Origin: Circinella umbellata
Taxonomy: Eukaryota; Mucoromycota; Mucoromycetes; Mucorales; Lichtheimiaceae
Reading direction: 5' to 3'
NCBI GenBank assembly: GCA_025093555.1
Contig: JAIWNF010000139.1
Location: forward strand, 1 to 31,821
Length of the DNA stretch: 31,821 bases
Shown here: positions 8,981 through 19,430 of the stretch, piece by piece
How the letters are laid out: the number at the start of each line of letters is the position of its first letter
How positions within the stretch are numbered: position 1 is the stretch's first letter
The notes under the pieces: generated by a model
The model's input: only the letters and a program-made list of their open reading frames with translations
Told to the model about the DNA's origin: nothing
Database searches by the model: none
Translations under genes and position numbers: made by a program

Positions 8981-11900
8981 ATGCATTCTGCTTATTCAAC
9001 TTTTACACAAATTAAAATGAAAGGAAAGCGCTCAATCGCAAAACATGTCTCAAGATCTAGTATCACTGTTCTTAGCGGTAAAAGAAGCCGTAAAGTATTT
9101 AAAACGAAAAAAATAAAAGCTACTTCAGGATCCCCATTACGACAATTTCATGCTGCCTTGAGACAAGATGCATCTCCATTAACATCAGCATCACCACAAT
9201 CAAACGAAAGAGTCACTTCCTCTACTTCATATAATGAAGAGAGTGCTTATGATTTTTTTGATGATTACGTTGATTGCGATGATTACGAACCAAATACAGA
9301 TGAGCCACATGCCGCATCAAGCAATAATAATTCTTTTCTTCGCAACAATCATTACTCTATTCCTTCATCCCAACAATACCATGTCCCTGGTTCCAAGAAT
9401 AGTAGCAATGATGATTGGGCAAAACTTTTCCCTGACCTTTGGAAAGCCTATCTTCGTGGTCTTGGTCTCTATACAGTTGATTTAACTAAATTAGAGCTTA
9501 TAAGGACACGAAAATGCAGCTGTGATACCATGGATACTAACAAAGTTATCTGTATATTGAAATGTGGTTAGTGAATATGATAATATGTGCACATGTAACG
9601 TAAAAATGAGAAAAGATATATACTAAAATTCTACGTAAGGCATCAAACGCGACATATCTGTTTTGTCCTGTAACATATGTGAAAACTTTTCGCTGCCCAT
9701 TGTTCTTATGGAATCACATATGTTTCCTTGTTCGCCAAAGCTGCCGGAAGTAGCAATCCATATTGCTGTAATGGATAATTATTTTCTTCAGCAGTACATC
9801 CAGCGTCAAGCGATAACAAATATAGCCAAACTTGTTCAAAACGAATCCCCGCGCACGGTAATAAATAGTTCAATGAAAAGAGATTATTTAGAGGTTTTCT
9901 AAGCAATAAGAGTCTTTTTTTATGCTACAGGTTCCGAAATCATTCAAAACACAGTTGAATAGAGTTCTCCCAATCTATTCAAAAATGAAATTGGTCATTG
10001 AGCATCACCTTGAACAAAGCTATGATCTCATTTCCAGTGACATTTGTCCTGCATGCATGTTTGAGGTACGTGTTCTTTATTACAGTTATATACAATTTTT
10101 TTTATTATACTCTAAGCATATACTTTTTTATAGACTCATGATGAAAATTCATCTCCTTTACTTGTTGCTCTCGATGGCAACTTCTCCTTACGCAGGTTAA
10201 AAAGCGTTCCGGATGACTCCGGTCATTATCTTTTGAATCCGGAATATCACAATCTAAAAAATTATTGGGTTGCAAAGCCAATTATTGCTAAAACAAGAAC
10301 AAACTCGGTATGTTTTTATCAAGCTTTGCTTTATATTACCTAATCTTCAATCTCAAGTTTGACGTTTAAATTTATGAATATACATATACATAATATGTAT
10401 ATATATATAGCGATCCACACAATCGTGTGCGTCCTTTAAAGCTTTGAGTGGACAACAGAAAAAGATGAAAGGAGGATTGGACGAGACCGGTGTTTTTGGA
10501 TCAACTTGTGCTCGGCATGGGTTTCCATTGTTTTTCATTAGTATGACTACCGGAGAAATGTAAGTTTATGTCCAATACCAGTATCTACTTTATTATTTTA
10601 TATACTGCACCACTGATACGTTGAATCAAAGTTTTGACTATCCCATTAGCATTTTGAACCGAATTAAACAACGATATGGTACAAATATTGGAGTCTTATA
10701 TGACGTTGCATGCAAGTTAAAGCCTTCGTTAGAGCAGGTAAACTACTTAAAATTACTTGTAAAATAAATTGCTATTTAATTAGTTAACAGTTAATGTGCA
10801 AATCGTGTAGACACTTCCAGAGTTAAAGGATATACCGATGGCAGTTTCTGTTTGGCATGCGTATAATCATGTACCTCAATGTCAGATAGACTTCCACCCT
10901 CGGCTTCTTCCAAATTATGGGATGACTGATGGGGAATGGTTAGAGCGCTTATGGTCCTACACTAACCCATTCGTTCCCCAAACAAAATACTCAGGTCCTA
11001 ATCACCGTAAGCTTACTTTGACCTGTGCATTTAATACATTTAAAAAAGAAAAAATTACAAATATAGGTATGTTTTTTATCAGCTATATAATTTTTAAAAT
11101 ATATTTAGATTATAATACGTCTTAATTCGTATCTTTTATACTGGGTTCTTATATGTAGGGAAAACTCTAAAGGCAAAATATGCCCGTGCCGCTGTCATTA
11201 AAAAAGAAGCAAGTAAAAAGCTTGAAAATTACAACATGGAACGCTTGGGAGAGCTGTGGAAAGAGTTTAAAGAGGAGAAAAGATCTCAACCCATCCCTCA
11301 ACTCGGCACTTATAATCAAGCAAAGGAGAACCTTAGACAAGCTGTTGCAAAATATGACTGGACACTTGAGATTTTGCATGTTCAAAAAATTGGTATATTA
11401 TACAAGGCTGCATAATTAATCTTTTGATATTGTAAATATAAAAGTATTTATTTCTTTCTATTATTCATTTAGGTATACGACGAGCTGAACAATATAGTAG
11501 ACAGTTGAAAGTAGCACGTGCAAGAGTAGAAAAAGAATTAAAAGCATACAATGATATTCGTGGTGAAGGTATAAACTTTCTTTATAATGCATAAAATAAT
11601 TAAGATCACAGACCAAACCAAGAAAAGTTCTAATGGTTATCGTTGATCAATAACGGTTAATTTATTTATTTTAATATAAAAATAATATATTACATAGATA
11701 CAGAACATATGTCAGTTGCTGATATATTGGCGGAAAATAGTACATTCCGCATGGAATGTAATGTTTTTCATCACGAGATATATCCATTTGAACAATACCA
11801 TAATTACCAACGAGCCGATGAAGAGTTGAAAATTCTTAAGGTAGTAAGCAATATATTGATCTGAATATATATATTATAATAGAAAACGTATGTATGTAGC

Positions 11901-12298
11901 TAAGCATAATGCGACCTATAATATACATATTATGTTGTTATTATTTTTATACTTAGAATGAAGCAAAATCGGTGCTCAATTTCGGTGCTAAGGCAGTTCA
12001 TTTATTGAAATCTGCACTTAACTTATTAAACGAAAAACAAACGAAAACATCTCAAGAAGAAGGCGAGGCTTTATTATTAAGCAAAAAGCTAAATGACACC
12101 GAAGAATGGTGGTATACTCAGTTTCAGATGTTCAATAACTTTCTCACTGATTCTGAACCACAAATTTCAACAGAGGAAGATAATGACAATATTGAAGATG
12201 GTATTGCAGACATTATTGGTGATGGAAATATAATTAATAATATAGAAATTGATAGTGATGATGATTTTACTGATCTTACTGCCACTCAAGCTGAATAA
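8981..12298 (+). CDS. KDZ-family (Kyakuja-Dileera-Zisupton) transposase, apparently intact
   Basis: Eleven exons splice to an uninterrupted 806-residue protein: 8981-9566, 9640-9857, 9931-10065, 10134-10307, 10411-10559, 10650-10737, 10811-11066, 11159-11392, 11473-11568, 11698-11840 and 11957-12298. All introns are GT...AG, and the coding sum is exactly divisible by three. The protein has a basic then acidic, disordered N-terminus. It has a CxC-like cysteine cluster (CSC near residue 178, CNIC near 210, then FPCSP). The RNase H-fold core contains VALDGN (Asp about 327), GLDETGVFGSTCARHGFP (Asp about 395), VLYDVACKL (Asp about 439) and MTDGEWLERLWS (Glu about 492/495). A coiled, charged C-terminal region ends in an acidic tail. 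These motifs define the KDZ DNA transposases described in fungi and animals. No stop or frameshift was seen, so it may be active. Terminal repeats of the element were not identified. Confidence 0.88.
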
Positions 12299-13390
12299 TT
12301 TATATAACCATCCTTTTCTTTTTCTTCTTCTTCTTCTTCTTATTTATCTTTATCTTCTTCTTTATCTTTATCTTTATCTTCATCTTATAGATTTTGTTTT
12401 TCTTTATTAACTATCTTCTTATTTATTATAATTACTGTTATGTTTTATCCCTCCCTATATTCTCAATATATTTATCTTAGTATGTTTACTATACACTAAC
12501 TATTTGTAGCGCAAATTAAATCATCACATGTCCAGAATATATATTTATGCAGGTAAAACTATTTGGTAAGTTACAACAATTGCAAAACAGGAATGAAGTA
12601 TTCTACCTCATAATATGCATTCTTATAGATTCGAACTTATATATTGCTTGTATAAATGCTGCTTTTGACTTCTGTGATTATTTTTTACAGAAGAAACACG
12701 TTGATAATCGGGGGTATTGGTATTTGATAGTAAGAGCCTAGTGGCTACTTAAATACGCACTACATGTATTCACATTCATTATTGTACTAATAGTAATCAA
12801 TGACATCACATGGTAAGTGTAATAAATATATGATAATAAATAGTTGGGCCCAAGTTAGATTACAAAATCTTTATATTGGTTAATGATATATAAAATACCA
12901 TGTAAGTCAATAAGAATGTAACGCGATATATTCTAACAAAAATATGATGGTAACCGTCATACAATTATCTTTTCTAATTACACGAGTAGTTATATAAATA
13001 ATAATAAAAAGTGCTATTCTATATTATTCCATTCATCATCTATCAATGTTGTAATATACGCCCACATTATATTAATAGCACTTTATGTATATAAAGAGGG
13101 TACGACATAATGTCATAATATAAACATTCCAAATGTGAACTAAAAATAATCACATTTTGCTGATTCATGATGACACGTATATTTAAGCGACAGCAATTAA
13201 ATATCACCCTGATTCAGCGGCCTTCCAAATTATAATACTAATAAACTGAGAGGAGTCCAGTGCTATACTCGATTACCTCTCATAAAATGACCCCTCATCG
13301 CATTGAAAACCTCCAACGACTTCGCTCCATTTTTTTTAAACTTTTGGTAAAACTGACGCGTTGATTGAACATTCGGCCTTTTTAAACAAA
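12299..13390. other. Non-coding A/T-rich stretch with CTT/TTTATC microsatellite
   Basis: No gene can be supported. 12309-12388 is a pyrimidine run of CTT and TTTATC repeats just downstream of the KDZ stop codon, probably the 3' flank. Further on there are only A/T-rich sequence and a small hairpin, GAGAGG...CCTCTC, near 13248-13281. The last part is the upstream flank of the next gene. Confidence 0.5.
12309..12388. repeat. CTT / CTTTAT microsatellite
   Basis: A run of TTCTTC units followed by TTTATC and CTTTAT units on the plus strand. Simple-sequence repeat in the 3' flank of the KDZ transposase gene. Confidence 0.8.
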
Positions 13391-14425
13391 ATGGATAGTG
13401 GGATTCTTCGTTTAGGCGGTCAAGTGACTATTGATGAGGACAACAACAACAGTAATAATAATGTTGATGTAACCGATGACGAACAAACGCCCATCAACAT
13501 GGAACTGGGACTAGCTGAAAAAGCAGCAGCTGAATCGTTAGTGATCCGGCGTCAAGAGATCGCCTCGAAATTCAACAGAGTTATTGAATCTTGTGGTGCT
13601 TCTTCCTTGCCTGTTCTTCACAGTAATTTTGGAAAATGAAATGGATAAACACATTTTCTTTCTTCCAACTACACTCCTGAAGGTTGTAAATATTTAATAT
13701 GTTTGATGAAATAGTAAGTACTAACGTGTGCTTTGTTATAACTATGTTAAACGAGCAGCTTCCCGCTAGTGATCCCAGGCAAGCTAAGCCATCATGAAGC
13801 AGAAGGCTTTAGTTTGGAAAAGCCTCACGGAAATGAGAAGAAGTGGTGGAAGGATGAAGCACACAAACATAACATGGCTAACCACCTCAGTAACACAGTT
13901 ACAAAGGGTAGCATGGAAGTATGGTACTGGCAACTAATTAGTTGCCTTGGCCGCAATATTTCAATGCTTCGAAGGGAGTGTGGTGTTGAAAGTGCATGCT
14001 TTATTGCTGCCAGCAGCCATGAACACCATAAAAGCGTTCAACCTAGCAACAACAGTTACGGTTCTGGTAATTTACTTGATTGAATTACAGCAGTGAAAAT
14101 AGTATCAACTAACGAAAATAATTCTTATTGATGATTTGTAGTTGGTGGTATTAAATTCATGAATGATATGGATACTGATACTACAAAATTTTCCCCATCA
14201 ACAATGCCCAACAGTTTTCGAGTTGAAATGATTAATTTCAACAGACAATTGGAGGGTAAGTGACATACATGAAAGGATAGAAAGAGACTGGAAGGTGTAG
14301 ACATCGGAAAAATAACCAAAGACTTTCGATACTCTGGAGTGTGCTGGAGCGCACTCGAACACCAAAAGCCCAACCCCCCATGCTTGAAAGTTATCAAAGT
14401 GTTTCATGTCTTTCAAAAGTTTTAA
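13391..14425 (+). CDS. Unrecognised four-exon gene between KDZ and DUF6532-like genes
   Basis: A plausible model is 13391-13622, 13770-14066, 14142-14255 and 14301-14425, giving 255 codons in frame. The first three exons are the better supported; the last intron (45 nt) is short. The N-terminus reads MDSGILRLGGQVTIDE, followed by an Asn-rich, acidic linker. The central block contains KKWWKDEAHKHNMANHLSN, then an LGRNISMLRRECGVESACF segment and, across the next splice, SYGSVGGIKFM. I recall similar blocks in lineage-expanded Mucorales proteins of unknown function but cannot name the family. It lies 1.1 kb downstream of the KDZ gene on the same strand, so it may be an accessory gene of that element. 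The start was chosen as the Met just before the conserved-looking region; an upstream in-frame start at 13361 is also possible. Confidence 0.45.
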
Positions 14426-14729
14426 AAGATCCACAGCATACAAAATTATTTTGAATGGCTTGGAGGCATCTCAGAGCATTTGCGACATATGGGAGGGTTT
14501 TGGGGGCTTTTAGTCCTTCCGAAGATAGAAAATAAATTTGGTAATAGATCAAATTGGTCTAATATCATTTATTGTTGTTTTATTTTATTTTCATATCAAT
14601 TAAACATAACACTTTATTTTTATTTTTGTTTTTATTTTTATTTTTATTTTTTTGCTAGCTATGATCTCCTACCGCTATATACTACTGTTATCAATACTGT
14701 TGCTTATCATTCTTGTTTTCTTCATTCTC
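14426..14729. other. Convergent intergenic region with T-rich tract
   Basis: The plus-strand unknown gene and the minus-strand DUF6532-like gene end towards each other here. 14606-14652 is a TTTTTA/TTTTTG microsatellite. Weak coding-like sequence at 14450-14530 is interrupted and unassigned. Confidence 0.4.
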
Positions 14730-16661
14730 CTAAGTATATCTGTCATCTTCATCAGTAGAATCTTGGTCGTCATCGTTACGTCGAAATTGAACATTTTTTT
14801 GATAATGGTCTTCCTGTTCGTATCCATATTCTTCTCCAAATTGACTATCCTCTTCATATCGGTTGTTATTGTTCATATACAAATCAGTCTCGCATTGATA
14901 TTGTTCTCTGTATTCATCCTCCTCTCCACTATCATCCTCTTCTCGCACTCCTTCTTCATATTCGTCACTTTCGGACTGTTCTGCTCTTTTGTTATTGCCT
15001 GTTGTATTAATTGCATGCATCACTGAAGATGATATGTTTGGGATTGATGTGCTGATTGACGCGATGTTTCCGAAGGCTTTTGTAGTATTGCCATTTCTGT
15101 GACCGCCAATACGCTTATGTACACCTTCTGTAATAAAAGCTTCAACACGTGGCCACTCGATGTACTTGTATAAGTTGCCTTCAGGTAAGAGCATGTCGAA
15201 ATAAAAGTCTTCCCAATCCGTGTTATCTCCAAAGAATGAACCATTCGTGCCAGCTTCGACATCGGGATCGTTTGCACCTTTTGCGATTCGGTACTTCATC
15301 TATTAAAGTACAAAACGATACATCAGAGTATAATTAAAAGTTTGTTACATAATATGACAACAGCTAAGATAGCACATACCATGAGGGTAATCAAACAGAT
15401 TGTTTGGCGACTTATTATATGTGGACAGCATGATAATCGACCATGGCCACCATGAGGATTCAACAATGTGAAGCATATACAATCAATGATAGAATCTGAA
15501 TATAAGAATGCCCCTTCAGCATCATAGTTATTTCTTGCGTACCTAAATAAAACATTAATGGGTACATGTATTTACCTAACGACTCAAATCAATACATACC
15601 GATTCTCTTCTAAAAGATATGAACAAATTTGTATACGGTTGGCCTTATCAATATGCGTAGGTAAGTATCGATTCAAATTCGGGTATTCTTTTTCAAGCCA
15701 TCTGAGGACTCCTGAATGCAACGATGTGCGACGCTTTCCAAGAATCTGATTAAACTGTCAAGATATTATCAACATGAGAACCTGTGACTCGACCGATAAC
15801 TATGTAAATTATATTTAAGATCCATGCCAGAGTTTTTTTTTTACCTTGGTTAACAATGCTCCGTCAGTTTGTCGATCACGTTGATCATCGTTCAAGTCCG
15901 TAATTTCTCGTATGATTCGATTGCAAGCAACTCTTGCTTCTTCAGGATTCGGAAAAGCATTCTCGGTAAAACAGTACGCCGCCACCTTTTGTTTGAACAT
16001 CCCCATATCAATAGAGGCATTTGACCTTGCTAGAAGATTGGTGCTAGAGTATAAAATGTATGAGTGTATAAATAGATAATTGCCAGTGTACTTTGTTCCC
16101 TTTATACAATTAAAATGAAACCTACGTGTCTGATAACAAGACCTCTTGTACATTACTGTCAAAAAGAGTTAAATGTTATTAATAAAGACCACCATACCAT
16201 TTCAAAAATACTCCATCAAATATATATTACCTTCCTCTAATTCTACGTCTTTTTCTTCGATTTGGTTTGTTTTGGAGATTTTCCACTAGTGGAAACTCAT
16301 TTAGAATATCTCTTTCTATAAATATTCAATTAAAGTTTGAGTTTAATCAGTAAACTTTATTTAAATACTCCAAGATTCATTACCATTATGTCTTGATCGT
16401 GATGGTGGTTGCCTCAGATTTGTTGAACCGGAGGTTGATTGATTTAACTGTTGATTTCTAATTATTTGTGAAGCCATTGTTCGCCTGAGTACACCACCAG
16501 ATGGTGCTGCGGATGACGGTATAGAATCTATAATTATTAGGAAAGTAATTTAGATCAAATAAAATAAATATTTAGGTGAATATATGAGGCGTCATATATC
16601 AGTTACCAGATTGTGCTGAATTCTTGGTAGGCAACGTGGTCGTTGATTTTCTCTTAGGCAT
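14730..16661 (-). CDS. DUF6532-like protein, intact eight-exon gene
   Basis: Minus-strand exons 16661-16607, 16527-16384, 16315-16231, 16155-16126, 16043-15845, 15754-15600, 15542-15380 and 15299-14730 splice to exactly 466 codons with no stop. The start is MPKRKSTTTLPTK. A basic, disordered N-terminus contains an Arg/Lys cluster, RRKRRRIRG, that could act as a nuclear signal. A helical domain follows (FKQKVAAYCFTENAFPNPEE; VLRWLEKEYPNLNRYLP; YSDSIIDCICFTLLNPHGG; RQTICLITLMMKYRIAKGA), then a very acidic, Asn/Glu/Asp-rich tail of about 100 residues. The order of blocks resembles DUF6532, a fungal family of unknown function that is heavily expanded in basidiomycetes. The assignment is by eye and moderate. 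It is head to head with the Plavaka-type transposase, 148 bp apart, so an accessory role is possible but unproven. Confidence 0.6.
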
Positions 16662-16809
16662 GATTGTTGAAAGAAAAAGAAGTTAGATTCATGTTTGTTC
16701 AGAAGTCGTAAATATATGCTGGGAATGTGATTAAAAGGGCGACTGGTTTTTTCACACCAAAAAAAGAAAATAACGCGTTTTATTCATTTAACCTACAAAA
16801 AAAAAAGTA
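16662..16809. promoter_or_regulatory. Shared divergent promoter region
   Basis: These 148 bp separate the start codons of the DUF6532-like gene (-) and the Plavaka-type gene (+). It includes GGTTTTTTCACACC and an A-rich run immediately before the plus-strand start. Shared regulation is an inference from spacing alone. Confidence 0.4.
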
Positions 16810-18862
16810 ATGGTCTTACGAAACAATTGTTGCCCTTTCGAAAAGTGTTATGGCAGAAAGCCGTTTTTAAGAAAGAGTGGCTTGCTATCACACATTCGTC
16901 AAGTACATCCAGGTCAATTGATACCTGCATTTGGTTGTAGTCGAACCTTAACTAGCTGGGATCCTTTTATTCTTTCAAATAACACAGTCGTTGGTGAAGC
17001 AACGAATAATAAAACAAACACAACCAGTGACAACAGCCAATATAACAATAATCAAGATAATGATGAACGTGAAAGGATGTCATACTATGATAATGACGAT
17101 TTCTATGCCAATGAAGATTGTGACAACGACATGGATATTGAGAAAGACCACGGTGAACAAATATATACAGAAGGTATTAATGAATGTGATTCTGATTTAG
17201 GTTCATTACAACTATTATTGTTGTTATCGTTACTATTGTTATTAGTGTTGTCATTATTATTAACGCCACTTGTATGCTAGATTTCCTTGGCAATCCAATT
17301 GAACCTACGTCGTCCATCGTTAAACAAAATCGATCTCCAGCACTCACGAAAGAAGAACGTGCCATTGCTCAAGTTGGTATTAAAGCTTGCCTGTCTAATA
17401 GCTTGTATAAAAGGTATGGTTTTGAATTTTATATACTTTTATATTATAACTAGGTGTAAATCATAAATGTCAATTATCATTCTATTATCCATAGTATCAG
17501 CGTTATGGCCGAGGGTATTTCAGAAGAGGCACGTAGTACAGGAATCCCGTTTAATAACCGTTTTACTGCATGGAATGAACTTCGAAATCACCTGTTAAAA
17601 AACGAATACTTGGTGGTACGTAACAATTTAGATATCTCTCTTCTTTGATATCATGTATATCCCAATAACAAACACTGATACGTATGATGAGTTTTTAGCC
17701 ATTTAAATCCCACGAAATCGATGTAACACAGGTACCTGATTTTCCTTTAAAGGAGGTCGACACGTTCAACAATAATTTTCAAAAGATAACTTTGATCTAT
17801 CGGGATATCAGAATCCTCTGTCAGCAACTATTTAGTCATCCTTTATTTGAAGAAGTAATGGTTTTACGACCATCAATTGCAATGCGTGGGTCTGAACGGG
17901 TGTATACCGATATTCACACATCGAGATGGTTTCATGACAATCAGGTTAGCAACTAATTAAATATTGTGGATATATGTGTATTACTGGGGCTTATATGTAA
18001 TATTAAAATCTGATATGTTTCTATTGTGATCTAATTTTTAGGACTACCATGATGATGTTGTGCTGTTGGCATTAATGCTTGCCTCAGATGCTACAAATAT
18101 CGACAACAACGACGTCAAAAACGCATGGCCGTTATATCTTACACTAGGTAAGTTCTTCATTTAGTTATAACTGTACTGAAAATGGCCCAACCAAAGGCTT
18201 ATTGATCAACTGTTAGGAAATATTCCGATGGAATATCGTGCAAAGGATGAATATAAAGGCAATCGGTGTCTGGCCTACCTCCCAGTTATAGAAAGTCGGC
18301 GATATAAGGATGAAACGTGGTTTAGAGAAGCGAAGCAAGCAATATATCATTATTCGCTTGGAATCATATTTGAACCATTTTCAAAACAGACGTAAGAATA
18401 ACTATCGATACAACCAGTCACTATGGTAATAATACAGACTGATTCTAATCTCTAAATTAACTTTAAAACTAGGTATCACACCATGGTGGGGCCGCGCGGA
18501 CATACATACAAATGTTTGCCATCACTGTGTACTTATAGCTCTGATTTAGTAGAACAGTACGTAATATAATAGTGTTTGTTTGACTTATGATCAGTTTATA
18601 GATTTATTAATCATACATCAATTGTGGTTTTTCTTAAACGAACAGGAGATTACTTACGCTCACAAAAAGTGGGCTGACTGAGTCCGGATGTCCCAGATGT
18701 TTTACGAAAACTGAAGACTTTCGTCTGTTCTGCCCTAACCCAGTGCTTCGCACAAACATAAATATGATGGAAAAATATGATCACGCAAAGAATTTAATCG
18801 CAAACAAACAAAAAGGAGCGGCAAAGCAATTGATAAAAAAATATTCATTTAATTTGATTGAA
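16810..18862 (+). CDS. Plavaka-type transposase, N-terminal half with C2H2 finger
   Basis: Eight exons (16810-17173, 17281-17413, 17495-17615, 17699-17944, 18042-18147, 18217-18391, 18473-18556, 18646-18862) give 482 in-frame residues, then a donor site, GAA|GTAAGT, with no further exon found. The N-terminus has a C2H2 zinc finger (CPFEKC ... LLSHIRQVH) and an acidic Asn-rich linker. Conserved Plavaka blocks follow: VYTDIHTSRWFHDNQ, LLALMLASDATNIDN, AWPLYLTLGNIP, YLPVIESRRYKDE, FSKQTYHTMVGPRGHTYKCL, SSDLVEQRLLTLTKSG and CPRCF. Plavaka is an EnSpm/CACTA-related fungal transposon family. The C-terminal half, with the rest of the catalytic core, is missing, so this copy should be inactive alone. 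The retained part has no stop or frameshift, so truncation looks recent. Confidence 0.75.
17174..17280. repeat. TTATTG-rich repeat inside an intron
   Basis: The first intron of the Plavaka-type gene carries a degenerate TTATTG/TTGTTA repeat at about 17205-17262. Read through, it would encode a poly-Leu tail ending at a TAG; splicing from GTATTA at 17174 to CTAG at 17280 restores the conserved frame. Confidence 0.55.
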
Positions 18863-19430
18863 GTAAGTACTGTAAACGTAATTTCAAAATCTACGTGAAA
18901 AAACACCCACCCGTTTTATTTTTTTTTTTTTATATTTGTGTGAACATAAATTATTATCTAATAAAACAATTTGAATCAAATAATTCATTTATCTTTTTTA
19001 TTTATAAAAGCAATTATTTTGACATTTATATGAAAATCTAATTCTATCTTCAAATGTTCTGTTATCTCATTTTTTAAATTAATTCATAAATGTTTCTAAA
19101 TATCAATAATTTGATATTGATGTAAATCAAAGGATGTTTTAGGTTAGGCAAAGAGGGGGCATGTCATCATTATATTATAATTATGTACATAATAGCCCCT
19201 AATATTAGTTAATTAATTAATCAAATTTTTAAATATTTTTCCTAAATCTAGATCTCCATTATTACACATATAAACTTTTTTTACTTTTCTTTTCATTTGA
19301 TGGATATAGCTGTTGTACATTACATATAACAGTTAGAAGGTTCCCTTAAAATTGTAAGCGACACATATACAAGGCTTCCGTTGCATCTGATACCGCCTGC
19401 TTAAGTTTATCAGCAAATATACACCACACA
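18863..19430. other. A/T-rich junction between transposon cluster and REV1
   Basis: No coding sequence was seen. The first 45 bases include AAAATCTACGTGAAAAAACAC (18886-18906), an inverted near-match of 6207-6227, followed by a long T run. The remainder is A/T-rich and may include the 3' flank of REV1. Confidence 0.45.

Noticed and set aside
14480..15026. Long hydrophobic plus-strand open frames
   Set aside because: They are antisense to the acidic C-terminal exon of the DUF6532-like gene; runs of GAA/GAT codons read backwards as Leu/Phe/Ile/Ser.
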